From assembly GCF_900115675.1 (NCBI RefSeq), contig NZ_FOXI01000003.1:290422-354421 (forward strand): DNA of 64,000 bases, given 5' to 3'. The translations under genes were made by a program, and so were the position numbers. This stretch comes from Halolamina pelagica (GTDB taxonomy: Archaea > Halobacteriota > Halobacteria > Halobacteriales > Haloferacaceae). Below, piece by piece: positions 39,645-49,009 of the stretch; within the stretch, counting starts at the first letter, position 1; each line of letters begins with the position of its first letter. The notes under the pieces are model-generated. The model worked only from the letters and a program-made list of their open reading frames with translations, did not search any database and was not told the DNA's origin.

Positions 39645-41345
39645 TCAGCCCTCCTCGAACTCGACGCCCTTGCCGCCGCGTGGGTGCTCCCACTCGGTCT
39701 CCGCGACGACCGCGCAGGTGCCACACTCGATGCAGGGCTGGGTGTCGAGGCTGACCACCTCCTCCCGCTCGCCGTTCGATTCGACGGTCTCCCGGCGGTA
39801 GCAGCCGCCGCCGAACCCCTCCGCGCTGACCGGACAGGCGGTGACCGCGGTGCCGCTGGCCGCCGCCGAGTCGTCCCGCAGCTCGATGTGCGGGTTCCCC
39901 ACGTCGGTGTCGTAGGTCAGGTCGCCGATGCGGTCGGCCAGGCTCGGCGGCTCCACGTCGTTGGTTTCGTCGACGGGGGCCCCGAGCTCCTCGGCGATGA
40001 CCGTCGGGAGCGTGACGTAGGGAGTCCGGGTGTCGGGCACCATCATCGACAGCGCGGGCGAGGAGTAGAGCCGCTCGAGCCGGTCGCCCAGCAGGCGGAC
40101 GCCGAACCGCCCCACCGCGGAGTCGAGCACGGCGTCGGTCAGGTTCGCGAACGGCTCGGGCTCGCCGAGCGCGCTGGCGACCTCGTAGCGCCGCGGCCGG
40201 AGCTTCTCCATCACGCCCTCGTCGTGGAGTTTCCGCTCGTAGAACTCGCCCGCCCGGCTCGTGTCGCCGCGGGCCTTCGCCTGCGCGTACGCCTCGGCCG
40301 CGAGCCCGCCGGCGGTGACGGCGTGGTTCATCCCCTTGATGATGGGGCCTTGGGCCTGCATCTGCCCCGCCGCGTCGCCGACGACGACGAGCCGGTCCTG
40401 GTGGGGCGACTGCAGCGCTGCCTTCTTCGAGTCCGGGACGAGCTTCGCCGAGTACTCCCGCTCCTCGTACTCCTCGTCCGCGAGCCACTGCCCCAGGAAC
40501 GGGTGTGTCAACAGCGCGTCGAGCAGTTCGTGCGGTTCGGCCCGCTCGGCCGCCACGGAGTCGAGGTGGAACACCGACCCGATCGAGAGCGAGTCCTCGT
40601 TGGTGTAGACGAACCCGCCGCCGCGGACGCCGTCGAACAGGTCGCCCGAGAACAGGTGGGCGACGCCCTCGCCGCCCTCGACGTCGAACCGCTCCGGGAC
40701 GGCGCCGTCGGGCAGGTCGACGACGGCCTTGACGCCCTGGAACCACTCCTCGGGCTCCTCCCAGTCCATCAGGCCGGCGTCGCGGGCGAGTTCGGAGTTG
40801 ACGCCGTCGGCCGCGACCACGAGGTCAGCCCGGATCGGGTCCAGCTCCTCGCAGGTGACGCCGACGATCTCGCCTTCCTCCCGGAGCAGGCCGTCAACCT
40901 TGACCTCGGTGAGCAGGCCGCCGCCGGTCTCGCGGGTGCGCTCGTGGACCCGCTCGGCCAGCCAGGAGTCCATCTCCCGGCGCAACACCGCGTCGCACCA
41001 GTCGGTGTCGTGCTCGTGGAGGTCGGTGATGTCGAAGCTCTTGACCTGCGAGCCGGCGACGTTGTGGAGGTGGTACTCGGTCACCGGGCGCTCCGTGGCC
41101 GCCTCGCGGAACCCCGGGAACAGCCCGTCGATGGTGTAGGGCGCGGACTCCTCGGCGTAGATGAGGCCGCCGGAGACGTTCTTCGCTCCGGCGTCGACGC
41201 CGCGCTCGAGCACCAGCGTCTCGACGCCCTCGTCGGCGAGCGCCGCCGCCGCGGCCGCGCCGCCCGGCCCGCAGCCGACGACGACCGCCTCGTAGTGTTC
41301 GTACTCGCCGTCCCCCCCGCTCGCGCCGTCGGTAGGTTCACTCAT
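39645..41345 (-). CDS. fixC: FixC-type electron-transfer flavoprotein oxidoreductase fused to a FixX-like ferredoxin
   Basis: 566-aa protein. Residues ~1-430 are the FixC/ETF-quinone-oxidoreductase flavoprotein: FAD motif VVVGCGPGGAAAAAALADEG, GGLIYAEE and VVGDAAGQMQAQGPIIKGMN. Residues ~470-566 resemble FixX, a ferredoxin-like domain with TACPVSAEG and QPCIECGTCAVV. FixC and FixX are normally separate proteins. The fusion should pass electrons from the FixAB flavoprotein to the quinone pool. It overlaps fixB by 4 nt. Confidence 0.9.
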   Translation of the reverse strand: MSEPTDGASGGDGEYEHYEAVVVGCGPGGAAAAAALADEGVETLVLERGVDAGAKNVSGGLIYAEESAPYTIDGLFPGFREAATERPVTEYHLHNVAGSQVKSFDITDLHEHDTDWCDAVLRREMDSWLAERVHERTRETGGGLLTEVKVDGLLREEGEIVGVTCEELDPIRADLVVAADGVNSELARDAGLMDWEEPEEWFQGVKAVVDLPDGAVPERFDVEGGEGVAHLFSGDLFDGVRGGGFVYTNEDSLSIGSVFHLDSVAAERAEPHELLDALLTHPFLGQWLADEEYEEREYSAKLVPDSKKAALQSPHQDRLVVVGDAAGQMQAQGPIIKGMNHAVTAGGLAAEAYAQAKARGDTSRAGEFYERKLHDEGVMEKLRPRRYEVASALGEPEPFANLTDAVLDSAVGRFGVRLLGDRLERLYSSPALSMMVPDTRTPYVTLPTVIAEELGAPVDETNDVEPPSLADRIGDLTYDTDVGNPHIELRDDSAAASGTAVTACPVSAEGFGGGCYRRETVESNGEREEVVSLDTQPCIECGTCAVVAETEWEHPRGGKGVEFEEG

Positions 41346-43198
41346 CTGGAATCACCTCCATCCGCAAGCGCCTCCACGTCGATCTCGCCGCTCTCCAGCG
41401 CGTCGATGAGCCGGGGCAGCACCTCGAACAGGTCGCCCTCGACGAAGTAGTCCGAGAACTCCCGGATGTCGGCCTCGGGGTCGGTGTTGACGGCGACGAT
41501 GGTGTCGGAGTCGTCCATCCCGACCTTGTGCTGGATGGCGCCGGAGATGCCCGCCGCGATGTAGAGGTCGGGCTCGACCTCCTGGCCGGTCTCGCCGATC
41601 TGGCGCTCCTCTGCGGTGTACTGCTCGACGTGGCCGTCGAACTGGTAGGAGCCGGTGACGATCCCCCGGGAGACGCCCACGTCGGCGTCCGCGAAGCAGT
41701 CCGCGAGGTCGAGCGCCAGCTCCATCCCCCGCGTCGGGTCGTCGCCGATGCCCCGGCCCATCGCCACGACGACGTCGCGACCGGTGAGGTCGACGCCGCC
41801 CTCCAGTTGGTCGTACTCGGTCACCTCGACGCGGAACCAGTCGTCCTCGAGGGCGACGTCGCGCTCGACGGTTTCGCCCTCGCGTTCGGGGTCCGGATCG
41901 GGCACGTCGAAGCTCCCCGGGATGACCGAGGCGCCCTGCGGGTGGAACTCCCGGCCGGGGTTGTCCAGACAGAGGATGGTGGAGTACTCGAAGCCGGAGA
42001 AGTCGGGCCGCTTCATGTGCAGCACGCGCTCGAAGGTGCGGTTGCTGCCGCCGGTCTTGACGGGGTTGGAGATGACCGCGTCCTCGATGAACAGCCCCGA
42101 GCAGTCCGAGGCCAGCCCGGAGTCGAGTTCGGCCTGCACCTGCGCGGAGAGGTCCCGGCCGTTGTTCGTCGCCGGGAAGAGCACGTACCGCGGTTCGTCG
42201 TAGTCGCGCCAGTCCGCCGGCTCGGGGTTGCCCGCGCCGGGGTCGCCGCCCCAGCGCGCCATGTCGCAGAACACCTCGGCGTAGGGCTTGTGGTTGAAGC
42301 GGTCGAGCCGGGGGTCCTCGTGATACACCGCCACGTCGGCGCCGTAGGCGATGCAGTCCTCGGCGAGGTCGTCCACGTCGTCGCCGACGAGGACCGCCAC
42401 GACCTTCTCCGCCGCATCGTACTCGTCGTTGTACCCGTCCATCAGCTCCCGGGCCTTGCCCAGCATCTCCCGGGAGACGTCGACGAGGTCGCCCGCCTGG
42501 GTCTCGCAGTAGACCCACATGTCGCCGTAGGTCCCGTCCTCGAGCGCGCGGACGTGGCGCTTGTCCGCCGTCGGGTGGTCGAGCTCGGGGTGTTTCTCCT
42601 CGGGCGGCACCTCGGGTTCGAGCTCCTGCTCCTCCTCGCCCTCCACGGAGTCGATGCGGTTCTGGATGAGGCTCTTCACGCTGTCGCGGTCCTCGCCGGC
42701 CTCCTCACGCTCGATCATGTCCCGCAGGACGTCGCCGTCGTCGACGTCCTGGACGGCGTTGCCCACGTCGGCGGCGGACATCTCCGCGAGGTCGAGCTCG
42801 TCGGCGTCGGGCGCCTCGTCCTCCGCCGCGAACTTCTCGACGCGGGACTCGATGACCGTCTTCACTGCCGTGCGGTCCTCGCCGGCCTCCTCGGCCGCGA
42901 GCAGCGCCCGCAGCGCGTCGACGTCCTCGATCTCGTTCACCAGCGGCCCGATCTCGGAGACGTCGTGCTCGCCCGGGTCGAACGGGAGGTCGTCGGTCGC
43001 CTCCCCGGACCCGCTCTCGTCCGCCCCGTCCCGGATCGCGTCGAGACGCGCCTCGATGGCGTCGACGGCGGTCGTGCGGTTCCGCCCGTCGCGCTCGGCC
43101 GCCAGGACCGACTCCAGCGCCTCGGGGTCGTCGATCTCGCCCACCGCCTCGCGCAGGGCGTCGACGGTGTACTCGTCGGGGTCGAGCGCCACGGTCAC
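41342..43198 (-). CDS. fixB: Electron transfer flavoprotein alpha subunit (FixB) with three-repeat N-terminal extension
   Basis: 618-aa protein. Residues ~220-618 are ETF alpha, with the C-terminal FAD-binding domain (LTGRDVVVAMGRGIGD, then GETGQEVEPDLYIAAGISGA). Residues ~10-185 form an unusual extension of three related ~46-residue units around 10-55, 78-124 and 138-185, each with LxxLLxAEExGxDRTxVxxxIExR. Acidic linkers separate them. It pairs with FixA (4-nt overlap) as a bifurcating or low-potential electron carrier. Confidence 0.9.
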   Translation of the reverse strand: MTVALDPDEYTVDALREAVGEIDDPEALESVLAAERDGRNRTTAVDAIEARLDAIRDGADESGSGEATDDLPFDPGEHDVSEIGPLVNEIEDVDALRALLAAEEAGEDRTAVKTVIESRVEKFAAEDEAPDADELDLAEMSAADVGNAVQDVDDGDVLRDMIEREEAGEDRDSVKSLIQNRIDSVEGEEEQELEPEVPPEEKHPELDHPTADKRHVRALEDGTYGDMWVYCETQAGDLVDVSREMLGKARELMDGYNDEYDAAEKVVAVLVGDDVDDLAEDCIAYGADVAVYHEDPRLDRFNHKPYAEVFCDMARWGGDPGAGNPEPADWRDYDEPRYVLFPATNNGRDLSAQVQAELDSGLASDCSGLFIEDAVISNPVKTGGSNRTFERVLHMKRPDFSGFEYSTILCLDNPGREFHPQGASVIPGSFDVPDPDPEREGETVERDVALEDDWFRVEVTEYDQLEGGVDLTGRDVVVAMGRGIGDDPTRGMELALDLADCFADADVGVSRGIVTGSYQFDGHVEQYTAEERQIGETGQEVEPDLYIAAGISGAIQHKVGMDDSDTIVAVNTDPEADIREFSDYFVEGDLFEVLPRLIDALESGEIDVEALADGGDSR

Positions 43199-44064
43199 TC
43201 ACCCCCCGCGAGCGGCACCATCTCCTCGACCAGCTCCCGCATCGCCTCGCCGTCGTCGGGGTCGACCATCGTCGCGTCGCGCTCGGCCGGCGCCCGCGGG
43301 ATGGGGTCGACCGAGGAGACGATCGTCGGCGAGCCGTCGAGCCCCACGTAGTCGGGGTCGAGGTTGAGCTCCTCGTGGTCCCAGACGGTGACGTGCTCCT
43401 CGTGGTTCTGCGCCCGCTCCTGGGTCTCCTCGCGGAGATCCTTGTGGGTCAGCCGGTGGGCGGCCTTCCGGTAGGTCGGCTCGAACTCGGGGTCGGCGAC
43501 GACGAAGCAGGGCAGCGGCGCCTCGACGGTCTCGATCTCCTCGATGTCGCCCTCGACGAGGCGCTTGGCGCGGACCCGCCCCGCCTCCTCGTCGATGTCC
43601 AGCGAGACGACGTGGGTGAGGATCGGCCAGTCCAGTCCCCAGCAGGTCTGGGGGCCGGTGTGGCCGGTCTCGCCGTCGGCGGTCTTGAAGCCGGCGAACA
43701 CCATGTCGACGCCGCCCTCGGCGACGTGTTCGTCGAGGCGTTCGATGGCAGTCGTCAGCGCGATCGACGTCGCCCACGTGTCCGCGGCGGCGAACGCCCG
43801 GTCGGAGACCAGGTAGGCGTCGTCGGCGTACACCGACTCCATCCCCTCCTGCAGTACCTCCTTGAACCCCGGCGGGCCCATGCTCATCAGGCTGACGTGG
43901 CCGCCGTTCCGGACCTTGGTCTGCAGCGCCGCCCGGAGGGCGTGTTTGTCGTTCGGGTTCATCACCGTCGGCGTCGCTCCCCGCTCGAGGTGGCCGTCCT
44001 CGTCGAAGGCGACCTGCCCCTCGCGGAAGTCGGGAACGCCTTTCGTCAGAACTACTGTGTGCAT
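43195..44064 (-). CDS. fixA: Electron transfer flavoprotein beta subunit (FixA)
   Basis: 289-aa protein. The HTVVLTKGVPDFREG start and FAGFKTADGETGHTGPQTCW are FixA/ETF beta features. It binds AMP or a second flavin and docks with FixB. First gene of the operon, with a minus-strand promoter (ctattaggg) at 44096-44104. Confidence 0.92.
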   Translation of the reverse strand: MHTVVLTKGVPDFREGQVAFDEDGHLERGATPTVMNPNDKHALRAALQTKVRNGGHVSLMSMGPPGFKEVLQEGMESVYADDAYLVSDRAFAAADTWATSIALTTAIERLDEHVAEGGVDMVFAGFKTADGETGHTGPQTCWGLDWPILTHVVSLDIDEEAGRVRAKRLVEGDIEEIETVEAPLPCFVVADPEFEPTYRKAAHRLTHKDLREETQERAQNHEEHVTVWDHEELNLDPDYVGLDGSPTIVSSVDPIPRAPAERDATMVDPDDGEAMRELVEEMVPLAGGE

Positions 44065-44095
44065 TGGAAACTCCTATCACGAGGTTTCGGGACGA

Positions 44096-44104
44096 CCCTA
44101 ATAG
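44096..44104 (-). promoter_or_regulatory. TATA-like box for the fixABC operon
   Basis: Minus-strand ctattaggg, 32-40 nt before the ATG at 44064, implying a short leader. Confidence 0.4.
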
Positions 44105-44192
44105 TTGTTTATCCGATTCTATCAGGTTGGGGATCGACGGCTACCGTAGAAAACGACCCGGAAGCAGAACAGCGGTCGGCGTCGCCGGCAGG

Positions 44193-44579
<387 letters not shown>

Positions 44580-44614
44580 CTACCTTCTTCCCGCTCGAGC
44601 GCGTGCGGGCCGGT

Positions 44615-45100
44615 ATGCTCGACACCGTGGCGCTGGTCGCGCTGGCGCTGCTGGTCGCCGCCGTCGTCGCGAGCGTGGTGCCCGGGCTTCCGTCGGGCCT
44701 ACTCGCCCTCGCCGGAGTCTACGTCGAGTACCTCTACGGCGACGGGATGGCGCTGTGGCTCCTGGCGAGTTTCACCGTCGTCGGCCTCCTCGCGCTCGTC
44801 GTCGACCTGTTCGGCGGTGCCATCGCCGGGCGGGCGCGCGGGACGAGCAACCGGACGACGCTGCTGGCGGCCGCCGCCGGCTTGGTGCTGCTGTTCGTGC
44901 TCGGCCCGATCGGCGTGCTGCTGGGGATGTTCGGCACGGTGTTCCTTCTGGAACTGCGCCGCGACGACCGCGATCACGAGCAGTCCCTGGAGAACGCGCT
45001 CTGGGCGACCGCGGGGATGCTCGCCTCCGGCGTCGCCGTGTTCCTGCTCGTCGCGTCGATGCTCGCGGGCTACGCCGTGTTCGTGCTCTGGCTGGGCTGA
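44615..45100 (+). CDS. DUF456 membrane protein
   Basis: 161-aa protein read from the ATG at 44615. It has four to five predicted TM helices and the pattern VPGLPSGLLALAGVYVEYLY typical of DUF456. Its last 31 nt overlap the convergent amidase gene. Function unknown. Confidence 0.85.
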   Translation: MLDTVALVALALLVAAVVASVVPGLPSGLLALAGVYVEYLYGDGMALWLLASFTVVGLLALVVDLFGGAIAGRARGTSNRTTLLAAAAGLVLLFVLGPIGVLLGMFGTVFLLELRRDDRDHEQSLENALWATAGMLASGVAVFLLVASMLAGYAVFVLWLG

Positions 45101-46491
45101 GCCAGCGCCCGTTCGACCGACTCCGCGATCTGCAGGAGGAACCCGTCCGCTCCCGGCGGTCCGACCAACTGGAGGCCGACCGGGCGGCCGTCGATCTCGC
45201 CGCAGGGGACCGACACCGCGGGCGCGCCGGTGGCGTTGAACGGGGCGGTGTTCGCCACCGTATCGAGCACCGACGGCCCGTCGTCGCCCGGAACCGCGCC
45301 GAATTCGGGCGCGGTGATCGGCGTCGTCGGCATCGCGAGCACGTCGACCTCGGCGAACAGCGCCTGCTGGCGCCTGATCGTCCGTCGGCGCGCGTCCCAG
45401 GTCCGCCCGTACGCGTCGGGCGCCCGGGAACGAAGCCGGCGACCCGTCCCGACCAGTTCTCGCACGCGGTCGGGGAGCGCGTCGCGTCGTTCGTTCGCCC
45501 GACGGATCGCCGCCCGGAGGTCGGCCCTCGCTCCGGTTCCGAGCAGGCTGCCCCGCTCCAGCAGCGCCGCGAACTCCATCACGGTCCCGGCGTCGTTGGC
45601 GTCGACGGCCGCCCCGGCCTCCGGGAACGTAACCGAGCTGACCTCGGCGTCGAGTCCGATCCCGCACTTCGTCACCGCCGCCTCGACCGCGGCCTCGACG
45701 GCCGGCGTCGCCGCCTTCATGAACTCCGTGGGGACGCCGAGACAGAGGTCGTCCAGGTCGCGACCGAGGTCGTCGGCGAACGAGAGTCGCGAGGGCGCGG
45801 GCAGCGAATCCGGGCGCGTCGCTGCCTGTCCGGCGATCGCTTCCAGTACCCGTGCGGCCGTCTCGACGGTGCGAGCGAGGACGCCGACGTGGTCGTTCGA
45901 CGGCGAGAGCGGGACGACGCCCTCCGCGGGGACCATCCCGAAGGTGGGTTTGTAGCCGACGATCCCGCAGAAGGCGGCCGGGATCCTGACGCTCCCGGCG
46001 GTGTCGGTGCCCAGCGCGGCGTCGACGCTCCCGCCGGCGACGGCCGCGGCGCTGCCCGAGGACGAACCGCCGGGGACGCGCCCCTCGACGACGGGGTTCT
46101 CGGTCCGGCCGCGCGCACTCTGTTCGCCTGTGGTCCCGAACGCGAACGGGTCCATGTCCGTGGTGCCGACGATCGTGCCGCCCGCGGTCCGGAGGCGCTC
46201 GACGGCGATGGCGTCGATGTCGGGGGTCCACTCGAAGCAGTCGGTTCCGCAGGTCGTCGTGACGCCGCCGACGGCGAGGTTCTCCTTCACGGCGAGGTCG
46301 AGTTCGGCGAGCGGGCCGTCGAGGGGGGCGTCGGCGATGAACGTCTCGGCGAAGGCGTCGTCGGGGTCCGCGCGCTCGTGGGGGGTCGGCGGGGCGAACG
46401 CGCCAGCGACGCTGTCCCCCGGCAGCGACCGCACCCGGTCGAGGTACTCGTCGACCCGGTCGTCGGTTTCCTGCGGGTCGGCGCGCTCCAT
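45070..46491 (-). CDS. Amidase (amidase-signature family)
   Basis: 473-aa enzyme read from the ATG at 46491. The Ser-Ser-Lys catalytic set is visible: Lys in LDLAVKENLAVGG and the serines in PGGSSSGSAAAVAGG and GTDTAGSVRIPAAFCG. It hydrolyses an amide bond; the substrate cannot be inferred. It resembles GatA, but no gatC/gatB genes are nearby, so a GatCAB role is unsupported. Convergent overlap of 31 nt with the DUF456 gene. Confidence 0.9.
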   Translation of the reverse strand: MERADPQETDDRVDEYLDRVRSLPGDSVAGAFAPPTPHERADPDDAFAETFIADAPLDGPLAELDLAVKENLAVGGVTTTCGTDCFEWTPDIDAIAVERLRTAGGTIVGTTDMDPFAFGTTGEQSARGRTENPVVEGRVPGGSSSGSAAAVAGGSVDAALGTDTAGSVRIPAAFCGIVGYKPTFGMVPAEGVVPLSPSNDHVGVLARTVETAARVLEAIAGQAATRPDSLPAPSRLSFADDLGRDLDDLCLGVPTEFMKAATPAVEAAVEAAVTKCGIGLDAEVSSVTFPEAGAAVDANDAGTVMEFAALLERGSLLGTGARADLRAAIRRANERRDALPDRVRELVGTGRRLRSRAPDAYGRTWDARRRTIRRQQALFAEVDVLAMPTTPITAPEFGAVPGDDGPSVLDTVANTAPFNATGAPAVSVPCGEIDGRPVGLQLVGPPGADGFLLQIAESVERALAQPSQSTNTA

Positions 46492-46512
46492 GATCGGGCG
46501 TTTTCGCCGTAC

Positions 46513-46520
46513 ACATAAGG
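46513..46520 (-). promoter_or_regulatory. TATA box for the amidase gene
   Basis: Minus-strand ccttatgt, 22-29 nt before the ATG at 46491. It rules out the longer frame that opens at 46590. Confidence 0.45.
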
Positions 46521-46569
46521 GCCGTTCGGCCGTCACAATCCTCGCGGGGCGACCACCGAAACCGGCGGG

Positions 46570-46577
46570 CTTTAGGC
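46570..46577 (+). promoter_or_regulatory. TATA box for metG
   Basis: ctttaggc lies 25-32 nt upstream of the ATG at 46602. Confidence 0.45.
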
Positions 46578-46601
46578 CCGCATCGATCAATCCACGACCA
46601 G

Positions 46602-48665
46602 ATGAGCCACGAGGAGTTCCCCACCGACGGACCCGCGGTGGTGACGTGTGGACTGCCGTACGCGAACGGCGACCTCCACATCGGTCACCTCCGGGGGTAC
46701 ACCGCCGCGGACGCGGTGAACCGCTCGCTGAAGAAGCTCGGCCAGCAGTCGGCGTACGTCTGCGGGTCGGACATGCACGGCACCCCCGTCGCGCTCAACT
46801 CCGCCAAGGAGGGGGTCTCCCCCGAGGAGTACGCGATGGAGTACCACGAGAAGTACGCCGAGACGTTCCCGAAGTTCAACGTCGAGTTCGACAACTACGG
46901 CCACACGCACGACGAGACGAACACCGAGATCACCCGCGAGTTCGTCGAGAAACTCGAGGCGGCGGGCTACGTCTACGAGGACGAGATCCTCGTGGCGTGG
47001 GATCCCGAGGAGGACCAGCCGCTCCCCGACCGCTACGTCGAGGGCACCTGCCCGTACTGCGGCGAGCAGGCCCGCGGCGACGAGTGTGACGAGGGCTGCG
47101 GGCGCCACCTCGAACCCGGCGAGATCGAGGACCCCGTCTCGACGCTGACGGGCAACCCCGCGGAGTACCGCGAGCGCGAACACAAGTACTTCGCCGTCTC
47201 CGAACTCGCGGACTACCTCTCCGAGTTCCTCGACCGCGTCGAAGGCACGTCCAACGCCCGGAACCAACCCCGCGAGTGGATCGAGGAGGGGCTCAAGGAC
47301 TGGTGTATCACGCGGGACATGGACTGGGGGATCGACTACCCCGGCGAGGAGGACCTCGTGCTCTACGTCTGGGTCGACGCGCCGATCGAGTACGTCTCCT
47401 CGACCAAGCAGTACTCCGAGCGCGTCGGCGCCGACGAGTACGACTGGGAGGAAGTGTGGGGCCGCGACGGCGGCGACGGCGGCGAGATCGTCCACGTGAT
47501 CGGCCGCGACATCATCCAGCACCACACGATCTTCTGGCCGGCGATGCTCCACGCCACGGATCACGCCGAACCCCGCAGCGTCTGCGCGACGGGCTTCGTG
47601 ACCATCGACGGCAAGGGGCTCTCGACCAGCCGGAACCGCGCGATCTGGGCCGAGGAGTACCTCGACGAGGGGTTCCACCCCGACCTCCTGCGCTACTACC
47701 TCACCACGATGGGCGGGTTCCAGCAGGACCTCGACTTCACCTGGGAGCGCTTCCAGGAGCGCGTCAACGGGGAACTGGTCGGCACGGTCGGGAACTTCGT
47801 CTACCGCTCGATGCTGTTCGCCGCGCGGAACTTCGACGGCACGCCCGACGCCGACGTGAGCGACGAGGTGCGGGCGCGCATCGACGACGCCGTCGAGCAG
47901 TTCGAGGCCGCCGTCCGCGACTACGACGTGCGCAACGCCGGCGACGCCGCGGTCGAACTCGCGCAGTTCGGCAACGAGTACATCCAGCAGCACGAGCCGT
48001 GGCAGCTTGAAGACGGCAGCGACGAGCAGGCACAGGTCATCCGCGACTGCCTGCAGGTCGCGACCGCCGTCGCGGTGCTGCTCGAACCCACCTGTCCGGG
48101 GAAGGCCGAGACGGTCTGGGCCCAACTCGGCATCGACGCCGACGTGCACGCCGCCGAGACCGACGCGGTCCACACCGAACCGGGCGCGTTCGACGAGCCC
48201 GACGAACTGTTCGAGAAGATCGAGGACGACCGCGTCGACGAACTGGACGCGGCGCTGGAGGAGAAGATCGCCGAAGCGACCGCGGACGACGAAGACGAGA
48301 CTGAGGACCCCGAGATGGACGAGAGCGACCTCGAACCCCTGATCGACGAGCGTATCGACTTCGACACCTTCGAGAGCCTGGATATCCGCGTCGGCCGCAT
48401 CGAGTCGGCCGAGGGCGTCGAGGGTGCGGACAAACTGGTGCGACTGTCGGTCGACATCGGCGTCGAGACCCGACAGATCGTCGCCGGACTGAAACAGCTC
48501 CACGACGTCGAGGAGCTGGCCGGCGAGAAGGTGATCGTCCTCGCCAACCTGGAGAAGGCGGAGCTGTTCGGCGTCGAGTCCAACGGGATGGTGCTCGCGG
48601 CGGGCGACCAGGCCGACCTGTTGACGACGAAGGAGGACGCCGAGCCGGGGACGAAGGTGCTGTGA
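46602..48665 (+). CDS. metG: Methionyl-tRNA synthetase
   Basis: 687-aa class I synthetase charging tRNA(Met). The HIGH-like motif is in GLPYANGDLHIGHLRG. A zinc knuckle region includes CPYCGEQARGDECDEGCGRH. The KMSKS loop appears as GKGLSTSRNRAIW. Residues ~575-687 form a tRNA-binding domain of the EMAPII/Trbp111 type (FDTFESLDIRVGRIESAEGV). The 3' end lies at the start of a short tandem repeat (see repeat at 48650). Confidence 0.96.
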   Translation: MSHEEFPTDGPAVVTCGLPYANGDLHIGHLRGYTAADAVNRSLKKLGQQSAYVCGSDMHGTPVALNSAKEGVSPEEYAMEYHEKYAETFPKFNVEFDNYGHTHDETNTEITREFVEKLEAAGYVYEDEILVAWDPEEDQPLPDRYVEGTCPYCGEQARGDECDEGCGRHLEPGEIEDPVSTLTGNPAEYREREHKYFAVSELADYLSEFLDRVEGTSNARNQPREWIEEGLKDWCITRDMDWGIDYPGEEDLVLYVWVDAPIEYVSSTKQYSERVGADEYDWEEVWGRDGGDGGEIVHVIGRDIIQHHTIFWPAMLHATDHAEPRSVCATGFVTIDGKGLSTSRNRAIWAEEYLDEGFHPDLLRYYLTTMGGFQQDLDFTWERFQERVNGELVGTVGNFVYRSMLFAARNFDGTPDADVSDEVRARIDDAVEQFEAAVRDYDVRNAGDAAVELAQFGNEYIQQHEPWQLEDGSDEQAQVIRDCLQVATAVAVLLEPTCPGKAETVWAQLGIDADVHAAETDAVHTEPGAFDEPDELFEKIEDDRVDELDAALEEKIAEATADDEDETEDPEMDESDLEPLIDERIDFDTFESLDIRVGRIESAEGVEGADKLVRLSVDIGVETRQIVAGLKQLHDVEELAGEKVIVLANLEKAELFGVESNGMVLAAGDQADLLTTKEDAEPGTKVL

Positions 48666-48740
48666 CGGGGACGGGCAGCCGTCCAGCGACGAAGGTGCTG
48701 TAGACGGCAATTGGCAGCCGTCCAGTGACGAAGGTGCTGT
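48650..48740 (+). repeat. 38-39 bp tandem repeat at the end of metG
   Basis: Two ~38-bp units and a partial third. Each starts gacgaaggtgctgt and the full units end ggcagccgtccag[c/t], at 48650, 48688 and 48727. Copy 1 includes the metG stop codon; the others are non-coding. A recent local duplication. Confidence 0.85.
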
Positions 48741-48778
48741 AGAAGCGCGCCGCAGCCGATCTTTTCACCCGACGCCGT

Positions 48779-49009
48779 TCACACGAACGTCCGGTAGCCG
48801 ATCCACGCCGCGATCGCCAGACACGCGAGCCCGAGGGCGCGAGCGAGCCACCGCCACTGGTCCGGAACCGGCTCGTCCGTCCCGTAGTCGCCACGGCGGC
48901 GCCGGGTCGGTCCGCCGAACACGGAGAGGCGAATCGCCGTCCCTGGGGCGACGAGGAGGACGATGCCCAGCACCGCGCCGAGGCCGACGGCGAGGAGTTC
49001 CCGGATCAC
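48779..49009 (-). CDS. Small membrane protein downstream of htpX
   Basis: 76-aa protein with two TM helices (LLAVGLGAVLGIVLLVAPG and ALGLACLAIAAWIGYRTF) and an Arg-rich loop between. The start overlaps the htpX stop by 4 nt, so it is an operon partner. Function unknown. Confidence 0.78.
   Translation of the reverse strand: MIRELLAVGLGAVLGIVLLVAPGTAIRLSVFGGPTRRRRGDYGTDEPVPDQWRWLARALGLACLAIAAWIGYRTFV

Noticed and set aside
46602..48665. MetRS apparently lacking a canonical KMSKS sequence
   Set aside because: The GKGLSTSRN loop is in the correct position and I believe STS-type variants are normal in archaeal MetRS, so this is not evidence of inactivation.
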